DNA of 64,000 nucleotides from Mastigamoeba balamuthi (GCA_902651635.1 CACRSC010000098.1:82034-146033), one strand, 5' to 3'; shown: positions 24,105 to 36,377, counted from the first letter of the stretch. The notes: a model not told the origin generated them from the letters alone. Translations and numbers: made by a program.

Positions 24105-26483
24105 ATGGGGAAGCGAGTACACTTCTCGGCGGGCACGACGACGGCCGCCATCAACCTGGTGACCTCGGTGGTGCTGATCGGCGTCGTGATCGCCATCTTC
24201 GCGACGCTGTCGACGAACTTCTCGCTGAGCCTCATCGAGAAGAACATCAACATGCAGCTCGACCTGCAGGTCGCCACGGTGCGCAAGGTCGACAGCCGCA
24301 CCGTCGACATCGGCGCCAACTTCCAGACGCTGTTCCAGGCCAAGGTGCTGCCTGCCCGCTTCGACCTCGACACGGCGACGCCGTTCTACTGGGGCTACAA
24401 GGCGCAGCAGAGCTACCTGACGTGGGTCGCCTACTACCACCCCGACGACTACGGCAAGTTCATCGCCGTGATGTACTCCAAGGCCGACAACGGCATCTGC
24501 GCGGCCAACGGCATGGGCACGATCAACTCCAAGACGACGGCAGCACAGATCATGCGCTACTGGGTCCGCGAGGGCGCGGGAGGCAACGTGTCGTACCAGT
24601 GGTTCCGCAACTACACCGGCGCCATCAGCGGATACCTCGCGGGCCAGTACGACGCACCCGTCTCGCACCTGGTCAACCCCAGCGGCTCGACAGGCGAGCT
24701 GGTCATCACGTACTCGATGCGCCTCTGCGCCGACGGCAACACGTGTGAGCCGAGTGCGCCCAACCAGGCGGGCATCCTGCAGATCTGGACCTCGGCGGGT
24801 GACCTCTCGACGAACCTGGCGGCGTCCATGTCCGACGGATCGGACCCCAAGGCGCGGTCGTTCGTGACGGACAGCACGGGGCGCCTGGTGGCGACGTCGC
24901 ACGGGCAGGCGTGGGTGATGGTCAACAAGAAGATGTACTACCTCATGATGGATAACGCCACCGTCGGTGACCACACGCTCACCAAGATCGGGCACGACCT
25001 CCTGCGCAAGGGATACGGCGGGAAGCAGATCTCCATGGCGCGGACAAGCACGCACATCGTCTCGTCGCGGCCCGTGGCCATCGGGACCGCGGGGACCGTG
25101 TGGACCGTCTACTTCGCCATCCCCACCGAGGCGGCCGTCGGCGAGCTCAACAAGACCGTCGGCATCTGCGTGGGCATCGCAGCGGCGCTGGCCCTGATGG
25201 CCGCCGTCGTCTCGTGGGTCGTCCAGCACATGTTCCTCACCAAGCCCCTCAACCACGCTGTCTCGACGATCAACACGCTGGCGAGGCTCAACATGAACGG
25301 CATCGCCAAGGCCACCATGTCGATGGACACGATCACGGACCTCACGCAGTCGCAGCGCAAGGGGATGTCGTCGGACGAGCTGGCCAAGCTGAGCCGCAGC
25401 AGGTCGTCGTCGTCGTCTGCGCTGATGGGGAACTTCCTCAACGAGGTCTCCGGGGTGCTGCAGGCCGCCGACAAGATGGTCCACTCGCTCTACTGCGTGG
25501 GCCGCTACGTCTCGATGGACCTCGCCACGTGGGTCATCGGCAAGGGCATCGTCTCGTCGCCGCTGCAGCCGCGCGACGTCTCGGTGCTCTTCTGCGACAT
25601 CGAAGGCTCGACGGCCATGATCGACAGGTGCCGCGCTGAGGGCACCATGTCCGAGTTCGCCGAGCTCCTCAACGAGATCCTCACGGGTCTCGCCAACACC
25701 GCCAAGCAGTCTGGCGGCTACATCGACAAGTTCATCGGCGATGGTACGCATTTTTCGCTCCTTTTTACTTCGTTTTTTTTGCACCTCGTTCATCGGCTCA
25801 CACATTACATTGTGCGGTGACCCGCAGAGGTGATGGTCGTGTTCAACGCGCCGTGCGAGTGCCCCAACCACCAGAGCAGGGCGTGCGAGGCGGCGGTGGG
25901 CATGCAGGCCTGCGTGCAGCGGCTGCGGACCGCGTGGGAGAACGAGGGCAAGTACCGCAACTTCAAGTGCCCCAACGTCCGCGTCTCCATCGCCTCGGGG
26001 ACCGTCCTGGTCGGCGACATCGGCGCCTTCGGCACGCTGATCAACTACACGGCCATCGGGGAGACCGTCTGCATCGCGGCGCGGCTGCAGGAGGTCGCCA
26101 AGACGATCCGCCCGCCCTCGGGCATCCTGGTGACCAGCGACACGTGGGAGGCGGCCGCGTCTGCCGAGGCCGTGGCGCTGGTCACCGACGACGCGCACAG
26201 CAGCGCGATCGTGGGCCACTCGTGCGGGTCGACGATGGTGCGCGGCTGCAGCCTGCCGCTGGGCCTCTACGCGGTGCTGGGCAGCCGCGAGGGCCTGGGC
26301 GTCGGCGTGGCGACCAACGCGAGTCGGTTCCAGCGCGGCATGGAGGCGCTGGCGCAGGGCGACAGCGAGGGCTGCCTGCAGGAGATGGCCGCAGTCGAGC
26401 AGACCTACATGCCCGTGCTGCGGGAGGCTGCGCTGGTCGCCGTGCAGAGCCGGAGCGGCACGCTCGACCTCGTCAAGAAGTGA
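24105..26483 (+). CDS. Receptor class III nucleotidyl cyclase A (cache-type ectodomain)
   Basis: Exon 1 24105-25743, intron 25744-25827 (GTACGC-AG, phase 1), exon 2 25828-26483; 764 aa. The ATG at 24105 is chosen because the paralogue at 54987-57254 begins at the same point and the open frame further upstream has no ATG. A TM helix (residues 15-37), an extracellular region of about 310 residues looking like a double cache sensor, and a second TM helix (351-374) precede the cyclase domain. VLFCDIEGSTAM and IGDEVMVVFN supply the two metal Asp residues. NYTAIGETVCIAARL retains the Arg but has Cys where the transition-state Asn normally stands. The Lys before IGD and the Thr in NYTAIG favour ATP over GTP. 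Confidence 0.85.
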
Positions 26484-27331
26484 GACGACTGTCGCAGACA
26501 GACATTTTCGCCGTGCTGTGCACCGAGTCAATTGTTACAACAGATTGCACTGTTTTTACTACTGTCGCACAATTGATGCATGCCACACTTTGTTTCTGCC
26601 GCTTCCGCTTCGGTCGGCTGGCCATATCGACTGACCAGAGTCCCACACTCCTGTGCGGCCCTGCGGTTCAAGTGGGTTCCCTCGCAAGCAGAGCTGTTGC
26701 CGGCTGCTGATGTGGCACCACGTACCGATCTATGGGGGATATCTTGTTGCCACATCAAAGATTATCTACGGGCAACAGCCGGACCTTCATTTTCGTGATC
26801 TCATGATTAACTTATTCCGGGTTTCATGATTTTCAATAAGACATTTTCATTCATTTCACCGAGCATAATCCATAGAAATGGCTTTCCCCTTTGTTTTTCT
26901 CACGATCCCCACACCGTTTCTGGGGGTGTGGGGCTCAGTTCTGCCTCATGAGCCTTAGATCACTCCCAGGGCCTGGTGGCACAGCTAAGAGCTTGTGCCT
27001 GGGGTGCTTCTCTGAGAAAACAACCAAGACTGAAAATTCGGGTATCTACTGTGGGCCCTGGCCCAACAGCGGAGACTAGTCAGCCAACCCAAATCTGGCA
27101 ACTCCCTCGTGCGACACTCAGGTAGCAGACCAGCAAAAAAGGAGACAGCGCTCGGATTTCTCTCTGTGTTCACAGCCCACAGGCGGCGGGATATCTGCGG
27201 GAGATTCAGGGGCGCGACAGGCAGATATTTCATGCGCCAGAGCGGCAGCGCTGCCTACCGGCAATTCTGAGCGGACAACGCGGCCTGCCGTCACACGCGC
27301 ACACACGCACACACACCCAGCACGCAGCAGC
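26484..27331. other. Intergenic region, no convincing gene
   Basis: 850 nt, AT-richer near 26760-26890. It contains CAATTG at 26526 and 26569. No ORF with recognisable content. Confidence 0.4.
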
Positions 27332-29288
27332 ATGGCGTCCTCGGCGGCGCAGCAGCAGCAGACGGCGTCGTCGGCGTCGGCGTACGTGTCGCTGGGGTCG
27401 GCGGAGGAGGAGCAGCCCCTCGCCCTCTGCGCAGACCCCCCGGACACAGAGGGCCCCGAGGGCCCCGAGGGCGGCGGTGCCGCGGTGGCCCTGCAGGTGT
27501 CGCCGGCGCTGCCCCTGGAGGAGGAGGGCTGCCCCCCCTGGAACCTGCCCAGCGTGCGCAGCGCCCCCAACGCCCTCAAGCTGCACGCCATGGCCGCCGT
27601 CGTCCTCAGCGCGGCCTCCATGGTCGGCACGTCCCCTCCTTCCCCTGTGGTGGCTCTCCCCCCCTCCCCCTCCGTCACCTCGCTGGCTCTCTCTCTCCTC
27701 CCCTCCTCCTCCCCGTCCGTGTCGCTGTCGTGTCGGCCGCCGTCGGTGGCTGTGCTGTTCTCTGGCGCGTTTTATTGCGGCCGAAATGGTCCCCCTCTTT
27801 CCCCTGCGCCCGCAAGTGTTGTGTCTCGTCGCGCAGGGGGTCCTCCGGGGCCCCCCTGCCACCCCGCGTCGTCCCCCGTGACGTGGCGTCGACTGCTGCT
27901 TCTTTCTTCTTTTTTTTTGCCCGAGATGCGGGGAGCGCGTGGATGCGTGTGTGGACGACTGTGGACGTGCGTGTGGATGCGCCCAGGGGCCAGGGCAGGG
28001 CGTGTGTGCGCCGGCTGACTGGGGTGCGCGCAGTGTGGCTGGTGGTGGGGATCTACGTGTCGGCGCTGCCGTGGTTCATGTACGTCATGGGGGGCGCCAC
28101 GCTGTCGCTGGCGACGCACTACTACGCGTTTGTGCGGCGGCCGCGCGAGTGGGTGCAGCTGCACGTCGTCACCTTCATCGTCCTCAGCTCCGAGGGCCTC
28201 CTGACGTGGCTCCACACCCGCGCCACGTCGCTCTGGCTCATCTACGCGGCGCTCATCCTCACCATCCCCCTCAGCGTCCACCTCATCTACCACATGTTCC
28301 GCCTCAAGCCCCGTCAGTCCCAACGTCTCTGTCTCTACTTCTCTGTCTTGATGCCCTCTCACACTCGCATTGCGGTCGCTACCCGCGGGGAAGTCCGCAT
28401 GCCGTGGCTGTGCTCCCTCGTCGTATTGATCGCTCTCAATTGTTCTCAGCTGCTCTCTTTTTTTTCTCCGGCCATTCCGGCCTCTCTATTCTCCTTTCTT
28501 CCTTCTCTGCTCCTCTCACACGCCCTCGCTCGCTCTGCGCTCACTCGGATGGCGCGTTGCGTGCGGCGCAGACAAGTGGCTGTACGCGCACTTTGCGGTG
28601 TTCGCGATTGTGAGCGTCATCTGCTTCATCGGGTGGCTCGACATGGGCGGCACCGGCTTCCCCTGGTGGATGTACGTCGTGCTGGGCCTCCTGCCCTCGC
28701 TCTTCGTGCACTACGCCGTCGTCCACCACCTCTCCTTGGTCCGTACCCCCTCCTGCCTTCTCCCACCCCTGCGTCGTGAGTTTCTAATTCGCTTCCTGTC
28801 CTGCTGGCGTTGTCTCCCTTACACGCACAGTTGGCGCTGCACGGGTCGCTGTTCACGCTGGGCAACCTGACGGTGTTCTTCACGTGGGTGTGGATCGGCT
28901 CGCGCTTCCCCTGGTGGATCTTCGTCTTCGCCGTGCGTGTTGGCTCGCCCCTCCCCTTGCTGGGCGCGTGCCCTGACGCCCTCTGCTCTACTGTGCGCAG
29001 GCGTGGGGGTTCATACTGTACCTGCACTACAACCACTACAAGGCGTGCGAGGAGGCCGTCCACAACGTCCACGTGCCGCAGCCCATCACGCGGCTCATCC
29101 TCGGTGCGCAGCCCACAGACAACACCGCGGAGCAGACCGCGCCCGCTGCTGCCACTGTTGCTGACGAGGAGGCGGTGGGCCCCTGCCAAGTGGTCAAGTC
29201 CGGGGCCTCCGGAGCCCACGGCGAGGCCCGAGAGCCCCTCGTCCCCAACAAGCAGCGCGGCGACGGTATCGTGACAGAGAGCGAGGAC

Positions 29289-29320
<32 letters not shown>

Positions 29321-29537
29321 GGAGGGCGATCGCGAGGGCGACGCGGGCGAGCGCCAGCATCTGGAGGAGCAGCGCCCCCTGCAGCAGCAGCAGCAGCAGA
29401 GGCAGCAGCAGCGCGACGGGGAGAGCAACGTGACGGCCTCTGCGCTGGACAACGCGCGCGAGCTGCACGAGCAGGAGCAGAAGGAGGCCACCGCGGAGCA
29501 GCAGTCGACACGGGAGGGCACCGACGCGCACAAGTAG
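27332..29537 (+). CDS. Eight-TM protein made of four 2TM-like repeats, acidic/poly-Q tail
   Basis: Exons about 27332-27623, 28034-28312, 28572-28738, 28831-28932 and 29001-29537; about 458 aa. After a polar N-terminus, a His-plus-two-helices unit recurs four times, with about 41-42 residues from one His to the next (LKLHAMAAVVL; QLHVVTFIVL; AHFAVFAIVSV; ALHGSLFTLGN). Each has an aromatic turn, twice written FPWW. This resembles the bacterial 2TM domain, present there as a single copy. The cytosolic tail has an acidic run and poly-Gln (29285-29420). The first exon join is the weak point: GT at 27623 and AG at 28033 leave the frame one base off, whereas joining Met-Val-Trp keeps the repeat length. 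Function unknown. Confidence 0.65.
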
Positions 29538-29840
29538 GAAGCAGCAGCAGCAGCAGCAGCAGCAGTGGAACGAATTGCGTTCCCCACTTCTCCCCTCCGC
29601 CCCCCTCTTTTTTCCCCTCACGCTTTGCACCACACCCCAACGATTGCGGAGGGGAGGCTGTGTAGTACACGACGCACGCAACACCCTCTTTCGAATAACA
29701 GCGCGTTCACCACATTCCTCCCACCATCGCCCAGCAGGCTCTGCCCAGGGCCTTCAAACGGACTCTACATTTCTGGGGGGGTGGGGTCCACGCTGGTGCA
29801 ATTGATGTGCAACACGACAACGAGCGACAGTGCACCAAAG
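29538..29840. terminator. Convergent 3' spacer
   Basis: 303 nt between tail-to-tail genes, containing a (CAG)n run at 29545-29565 and T/C-rich sequence. It must hold both 3' UTRs and polyadenylation signals; no clear AATAAA on the plus strand. Confidence 0.35.
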
Positions 29841-31226
29841 TTAAAGTGACGACCCGCCGCTGGAGCTGCCGCCGCTGCCGCCGGGCTCCCGCGTAGTGCC
29901 GCCGTGCTGCGAGACCTCTTCGAGGAGGATGACGAGCGCGAAGCCCAGGAAGAAGAACGCGGTGATCCACCACGTGTCGGCCTCGTCGTCTGCGCCCCAC
30001 AAGGCGGAAACACAACAGGACAAGGCGGTCAGGGCACGTATGGCCGTGGGAGGTTGCTGGGCGGCTGTGCCTTTGTGGGCCTCGACGAGCAGCTCGTCGG
30101 TGACGAGGAAGAGCAGCGCTGCGAGGCCGAAGCTCAGGAGGGCAGCGAAGAGGGGCCCCGAGAGGTGTGCGAGGACGCTGGCGCCCACGAAGCTCATGGC
30201 CATAATGAGCAGCGGGATGGCCACGCAGAGCGGCACGGCGACGGCGCGGGCCACGCGGCGCTTCTTGACGCTGGCGCTCGTCGTGACGCCCAGGAACGCC
30301 ATCTCGATCGCCAGCGCCAGCGCCATGATCAGCCCCGCCGTCAGCTCCCCGGCCACGAACGAGATGCCCACCAGCAGCCCGTCCATCGACGCGTCCGTCG
30401 CCACTGGCACTGCACAGCACTCCCTCGCCAATAAGCCCAAATCAATTGATTTTGAGCCCCTGGTGGCGCCGCGCACTGATCATGCCCCAGGGGATCCGCT
30501 GGGAACTCGTGCTGGGCGTGGTCGCGGTCTCGGCCTGCTCCGGGTCCTGCGGAGGTCGCGGGGCCTCAGCCTCCGCCGCTGGCGCGGTCTGCACATCGAT
30601 GGACACGTGCGACACTGTCTCGGGGGCCACAGCAGCGACCCTGCTGTGCCGTCGCAGGCAGCAGAGCAGGATGCGCAGCTCGTGGAGGAGCTCTTTCTGC
30701 GCAGTGAGCCCGTGAGGGTCTGGGGGACAACTGACTGTGGCGCTGACCCGCTTCTCTTTTGTGAGGGCACTCGAGTTGGCCCTGGCGATCAGCAGCATCG
30801 CCGCGACGCCTGCAGAGAACCCCAGCGCGATGCCGACAAAGTCCAAGCCTACAGGGCTGCCCGGTGAGCGAGCACTTGGGTGGGGACTCAACTGTGGTGG
30901 TGGTCAGAGTCCAGCAGTATGGGCAGCAGCTCCACGGCCACGGCACCCAGCACCACCCCAGCCCCGAAGTGCTGTGCGGGTCGGTGCAGGGTGGCCCGTG
31001 GTGTGAGACCCAGCTGACGAGGCCCCCGAGGGAGAGGCGGGGCACCTGGAAGAGGGCCTCGAGCTTCTTGGAGGGCTCCTTCCACTGCACGAGGACCATG
31101 CCCAGCAGCATCGAGGCCGTGGGTATGCCCGACACCCACGCCAGCGTCCCGAACGCGATGTGGCCCTGTGGGTGGTGGGCTGCCGTGAGAACAGGAACAG
31201 GTGCTGAGCTGCTGGTGGCCTACCAT
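29841..31226 (-). CDS. ZIP-family metal transporter
   Basis: Six exons by frame and motif: 31226-31224 (ATG alone), 31165-31046, 31013-30893, 30848-30477, 30409-30038 and 29989-29841; 378 aa. The third exon carries QHFGAGVVLGAVAVELLP, the usual ZIP TM2-3 motif. A hydrophilic loop of about 90 residues follows, then PVATDASMDGLLVGISF, where the His of the classic 'HNFxDG' metal site is replaced by Thr and Asp is kept, and LAIEMAFLGV in place of the second 'HExPHE' motif, so a His-rich site has become an acidic one. Members move Zn2+, Fe2+ or Mn2+ into the cytosol; with these changes the ion is uncertain. The start exon contributes only Met. Confidence 0.78.
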
Positions 31227-31482
31227 GAAAGGCTATTAATGGAACCAGTAAATCTCTAAGAAAACGAAAAATCAGATCTGTTAGGATCTGCTCCAGTTAG
31301 ACAATTCCGATGACCAGCGGATCAGCCCGGGTTTGGGCACGTGCCGGCCGGTAGTTTAACATCATATCTCCGTGGGGTGGGCACGCGGCCCATCAGGCAA
31401 GGAGGACCCCGGAAACGCAAGATCGAAGAATCTCGAACGCAAGATATCAGTTCGGAATCTCTGAGCTAATTGTGGGTTCTCG

Positions 31483-34400
31483 ATGAAGAAGCACACGGCC
31501 GAAAGCCCGCGGTCGTCTGCAGCGTCAGCGGTGGACGCCCGGTCCTCCCGACGCTCGGCCTCAGCCTCAGTGTCCCCGCGAGGAGCGGCCTGCTCCGACG
31601 AGGTCCCGGGTTCGAATCCCTGCGACGGCAGTTCCTCGTCCTCTGCGGACACGGACAGGTCGCACAAGTCCGCCGCGTCCGCCGCGCGATCGCCGCCGCC
31701 GTGCACCGTCAGGTGGCAGCGAGGGGGTTGGGCCATGCCCCTGACACCGCCACGCGCAGGTACTGGCCGATGCGGAGCCCAGTGGCGATGCCAGCGCGCG
31801 TGCGAACAGGTGCGGCACATTTGGCCCCAATTCAAATGGAGTCAATTGATTGGGGCTATAAATTGCTACAAAGCAGTGGAACTGTTCCCATAAGACTGTG
31901 TTGGCTCGATCCGGTCGATTGAATGGATGGATGAAGAGCTGAGCAGCTCCAGACCACCAACAAATCCCTTCTCCCCCTGCCTGTGCAGAGGGCGCGAGCA
32001 AGGGGGAGAGGCCGCAGGTGCGGCTGAGGCTGGACCACGTGTTGGGCTACCGCGGGAGGGACTGCAGGGACAACCTCAAGTGCGTGGCCTCGGGCGACTT
32101 TGTGTACTTCACCGCCTGCGTTGCCGTCCAGACGGCCCGCGCCAGCGGCTCCCAGCGCATCCTCAGCGCCCACACGGGCAACATCTCCGCGTGAGCCCCC
32201 CCTCTCCCTCAGGTCTTTGCTCGCGACTGTGGGAGCCCGTGCAAGCCATATGAAGGGGTGTGCCATCCAGCAACCATCAATTGAATCGAATCTGTGCCTC
32301 TTTTTACCGTCCTCCGCCCTCCCTCGGGAGTTGGACCTGTTCATAATGGACAACGTACATCCCAATGCTCTGTGCCAATTGCCTCCGCACATCCTGATTC
32401 CCCACCTGTTGGTGGACCCATTTGAGTCGTTTGCCGTCGTGCCCCTCTCACCCTCGCGAGCCTCGATAATCCGTGGCTGACTACCGAGCCCGCGCAGCAT
32501 CGCAGTGCACCCGGGGGGCGAGCTGGTGGCCCCGGGGCAGGCAAGCGACGAGGCCACGATCCTCGTCTGGGACTCGTTCCGCTCCGAGGTCGCCAGCACT
32601 CTCTCAGGCCCGCACACGCGCGGCGTCGTCGCCCTCTGCTTCGCCGACGCGGGTCGGTTGCTCGTCAGCGTCGGCGCCGAGCAGGACCCCGTCGTCGCCG
32701 TCTGGGACTGGAAGGCCTCGCGCCTCGCCGCCAGCGCCGCCGCGGGCCACCACAAGGTCTACGCCGTCGCCGCGGGCAGGCGCGAGGGCTCCGTGGCCTT
32801 CGCAACCGTCGGGGCCCACGCGCACGTCCGCGCCTGGACGCTCGTGGACAGCGGGGAGCTCGTCGGCGAGAGCGCGGGCACCGCGGAGCTCGCGGACGCC
32901 TGCGTCATGTGCGCGGCCTACGCGGCGCCGACGACGCTGGTCGCGGGGACGTCGAGAGGGGACCTCGCGGTCTTCGAGGGCTCCAACTGCGCCGCTCTGG
33001 TCCGCGCGCACAAAGTACGCAGGAGGGCCTCGTCTCGCGCTGCCTGGGCTCTGAGCCGCTCCCTCCGCCGCTGGCTCGGGCAGGGCATTGTGTTCGCGGT
33101 GACCATGTTCGCCGAGACGACCGTCGTCAGCGGAGGAGAGGACGGCCTCGTGCTGCTGTGGCGGTGGAACGCGGCCACCAGCGCGCTGTCCGTCACCAAG
33201 ACGATCAACGCGACATCCATCTCGCCCGTGCGCTGCGCTTCCGCCCGTTGATCTGGCTCCCTCTGCGCTCTGCCCTACTGTCGCTGACCTTGCTTCGAAT
33301 GAGTTTGCAGTCTTGCCTGGTGTTTGTTTTGCTTTTTTGCACTTTGTTTTTTATGCATGCAATGGAATTGCTCTGCTCCAATCCTCTTCTCTTCCCACAA
33401 TCATCACATCTGTGGGTGCGATTAGGCCTCTGCTTCATTTTCCCCCCTCTTCCCCTCGTTGCACTCAGTCACTCAGTCCGCTCCCCTCGTATGGCTTGGG
33501 GACCGCGACTGCAGAAACCGTCGATACGGAGCCTGTTCGCCAGGGGGTCGGAGCTGCTGTTCGGCACGGGCACCAACGACATCTGCGAGGTCAAGGACAT
33601 GGTCCAGGTTCGCGTCAAGCACAGGGTACGCCCACTTGCTGCCATCCTTCCTTCACTCGCGTGCCGACCACGACCGCTCGCACTCCCGCGTTGGCGCAGT
33701 TCCACTACTCGGACGTCTCCAGCGTGGCCACGCACCCCAAGCTGCCCGTCCTGCTGACCGTCTCGTACGACCACACGCTGAGGGTACGCGAGCGCAGACG
33801 CAGTGGCGCGCCCTCCCCCCTGACGCCTTTGTGCCGCTGCAGACGTGGTCGCTCAAGACCCGCGAGGCCGAGGGCGTCTTCCAGCTCGACGACCGCCCCT
33901 CCGCCGTGGCCTACAGCACCGACGGCCAGCGCGTCGCCATCGGGTTTCTGAGCGGCGGGGTCCGTGTGCTCCGCGCGTGTCGCCCCCGGGCACTCAACTG
34001 CGCATCGATCGCTGTGGGCCGCAGATTCTGCTGCTCGCAGCCGAGGGGATGGCCGCCCTGGCCGCGAGGAAGGACAGGGCCAAGCGGATCACGGTGCTGC
34101 GGTTCGCGCCCGACGGCTCCAAGCTGGCCGTGGGCAGCGAGGAGTCGGAGATCGACGTCTACACGGCCGACAGCGCCCTGACGCGCCTCGCCATCTGCAA
34201 GGCACTCGAGACGCCCCCCCCAGCCCTCCCGCCCCGCCGCGGCTCAGCGCAGCTCTCCCCCAGGGCCACACGGGGACTGTGGGCCAGATCGACTGGTCCG
34301 TCGACTCGGCGTACATGCAGTCGTACAGTGACGCCTACGAGCTTCTCTTCTGTGCGGGCGCTGCTGCTGCTGCTGCCGCTCTCTTCCTCCCTGAGTGCAC

Positions 34401-34801
34401 TCCTCCCCTCCCTCGCTCTCCCCGCCGCAGGGCAGGCCAGCGGACAGCCCGTGGGGGACGCGGCGCTGATGGCCGAGGTGGAGTGGTCGGCGTGGACGTG
34501 CGTGCTGGGGTGGCCCGTCAGCGCGCTGTGGCGGGGGCTGCAGAAGAAGGGGCACTATGTCTGCAGCGTCGCGCTGTCGCCCGACAGGTCCGTCGTGGCC
34601 GCGGGGCTCTCGTCGGGCGCCGTGCTGCTGCACAGGTACCCGGCGCTGCTCTCCGACGAGCCCGTGGGGTTCGTCTACGGCGGCCACGGCTCCGCGGTGA
34701 CGTCGCTCGCGTTCTCGGCCGACGGCTCGTCGCTGGTCAGCTCCGCGGCCTCGGACATGTCCGTCTTCATCTGGCGGGTCCTCAAGCGCAAGCCTGCCTA
34801 G
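31483..34801 (+). CDS. EMAP-like (EML) WD40 microtubule-associated protein
   Basis: Ten exons: 31483-31759, 31989-32190, 32498-33014, 33084-33227, 33515-33625, 33700-33783, 33843-33959, 34025-34201, 34264-34351 and 34431-34801; 695 aa. Residues 1-92 are Ser-rich and disordered. HVLGYRGRDCRDNL is the HELP motif, and the following WD repeats form the tandem propeller of EMLs. Diagnostic EML segments are GHTGTVGQIDWSVDSAYMQS, and the VEWSAWTCVLGWPV block matching the 'VEWATYTCTLGF' segment of animal EMLs. Such proteins bind tubulin and microtubules. The intron at 34202-34263 begins GCACTC and has no GT alternative, so it is a GC-AG intron. Introns 1 and 2 carry TCAATTGA sites. Confidence 0.9.
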
Positions 34802-34974
34802 TCGCCTGGCTCGCCTGCGCGTGCGCATGTGCTCGTGCTGCCCGCGGACGCCGGGCTCTGCTCGTACCGTGCCGAGGGCTACGCAGACACTTGAGCTGTG
34901 GGGAAGTGTTGTCATTCTGTCCTGCCGCTCTCTGGGGACTGATCCTCTGTGGCTGCCCATCGCGGCGCTGCGGC

Positions 34975-36235
34975 CTACTGCTCCTTGAGGTCCAAGTACT
35001 TCCACAGCGGCGAGACGTGCGGCAGCAGCGCCTCATAGAGGAACAGCTGCCGCACCTCCCTGGGGGTCTTGGGCGCCACCGACGCCCACACGCGGGGCAG
35101 CAGCGGCGTCGCCAGCACCCACGCGAGCACCGTTGGCGCCAGCAGCTCCTGGGGCCTCGCCCCCGCAGCCCCCGCTATCGGCTGCGCGCTGTACGGCGAG
35201 GCCAGGCGCCTGGCCACCGCCAGCAGCCGCAGCTTGCGCTCCGAGTTCTCTGGCGTCTCGAGCTCGGCGACGACGTTACCCGAGAAGTACCCGCTGCTCA
35301 GGGCCGAGTAGGCTAGCAGCGGCATCTGCAGAGGGGGCCCCGCATGAGCAGGCGAGGCCACAGAGGCTCGCACGGACCGCACTGAACTGCGAGAACCGCA
35401 GGAGCTCGGTAGTGGAGTGGCCGACAAAGAGCGTGCCGGGCCAGAGGGGCGCGCGGGGCTCCGCGAGGCTGTGGTAGTAACTGACGAGGACCGGCGGCCG
35501 CAGGCGCAGCTCGCCGCACGCGCGCAGGAGCCAGAGCACGCGCTCGGGGGACCAGTTGGACACGCCCCAGTGCTCGCACGTGACGCCCACAGAGGCGTCC
35601 ATGTGGCGGGCGATGTCCTCGACGGCGATGTCCGTGTTGTCGCGGTGCAGCAGGCTCACCAACACCCGCTCGACCCTGCAGGCCGTCCAGATCAGCCCCC
35701 GAGTGTGCGCGAGAGTTCCCCTGTGCCCTCCAGTGCCCTCCAGTGTCTCCGAGAGTGCCACAGTATGCCCCAGTGTCCCCAGCCGGTGCACAAGTGCGCC
35801 CCAGTGTGCCCGAAAGATCCCGAGTGTCGCGGCTGCTCGGGGCAGCGCACCCCAGGCGGGCCAGCGACTGGCGGGTGTCGAGGTCGAGCTGGGCGAGGGT
35901 CCTGTGGTCGCCGTGCTCGCTCGAGGGGTCGTGGAAGAACGCCTTGTGGATAATCCTGACTTGGGCTCTGGTGGCCCCGTCCAGCCTGCCCAGCCACCTG
36001 GCAGCGTCGCCCTCAGCGCTCCGAGCGTCCCCCCAGTATCGGGAGCGGCAGTAGCGCACTGGCCAAAGGCTGCCTCGCCGTCGCGGTCGATCCACGCGGT
36101 CTCGAAGAGGACTGGGAGCAGCTTGCGGCGCTGGCACGAGGCCACCGCCTCGTCAAAGACCGCGGGAGCGTCGCCTGCGCTCGCAAAGCCCCACGAGTAC
36201 GTCCCGAACACCAGGCGCGACCTGTTCAGCTCCAT
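34975..36235 (-). CDS. Aldo/keto reductase-family protein
   Basis: Four exons: 36235-36060, 35997-35851, 35675-35378 and 35325-34975; 323 aa, introns GTGCGC, GTGCGC, GTCCGT. AKR landmarks occur in order: LVFGTYSWG (beta-1), VRIIHKAF with the catalytic-Lys position, LVSLLHRDN (the 'His-Asp' strand), EHWGVSNWS (WGVSNW signature) and MPLLAYSALSSGYF (the 'YSPLxxG' NADPH-binding strand). The catalytic Tyr is not obvious: the loop after FETAWIDRDGE lacks a clear D-x-A-x-x-Y, so activity is uncertain. The family reduces aldehydes and ketones with NADPH. It lies tail-to-tail with the EML gene. Confidence 0.8.
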
Positions 36236-36376
36236 GGGGCGTCGCACTGGCCCTTTGTTCGAGAGATAACCGAATGCGATCCGCTGGAGAAGATCGCACA
36301 CTTGCGATTCACGCGAGAATCCGCTCGGCACGATGCCCGTTGCTCAGAGAGGAGCACGTGGGCCTCAGGAGACACG

Positions 36377-36377
36377 N
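36377..36377. other. Single N: probable assembly join
   Basis: An ambiguous base lies exactly where homology to the F-box-like gene begins on its right and is absent on its left, so the two sides may not be contiguous. Confidence 0.7.

Noticed and set aside
31600-31625. tRNA T-loop-like GGGTTCGAATCCC
   Set aside because: It lies in the EML first exon; no matching acceptor or anticodon arms are present within 100 nt on either strand, and the T-stem has a mismatch.
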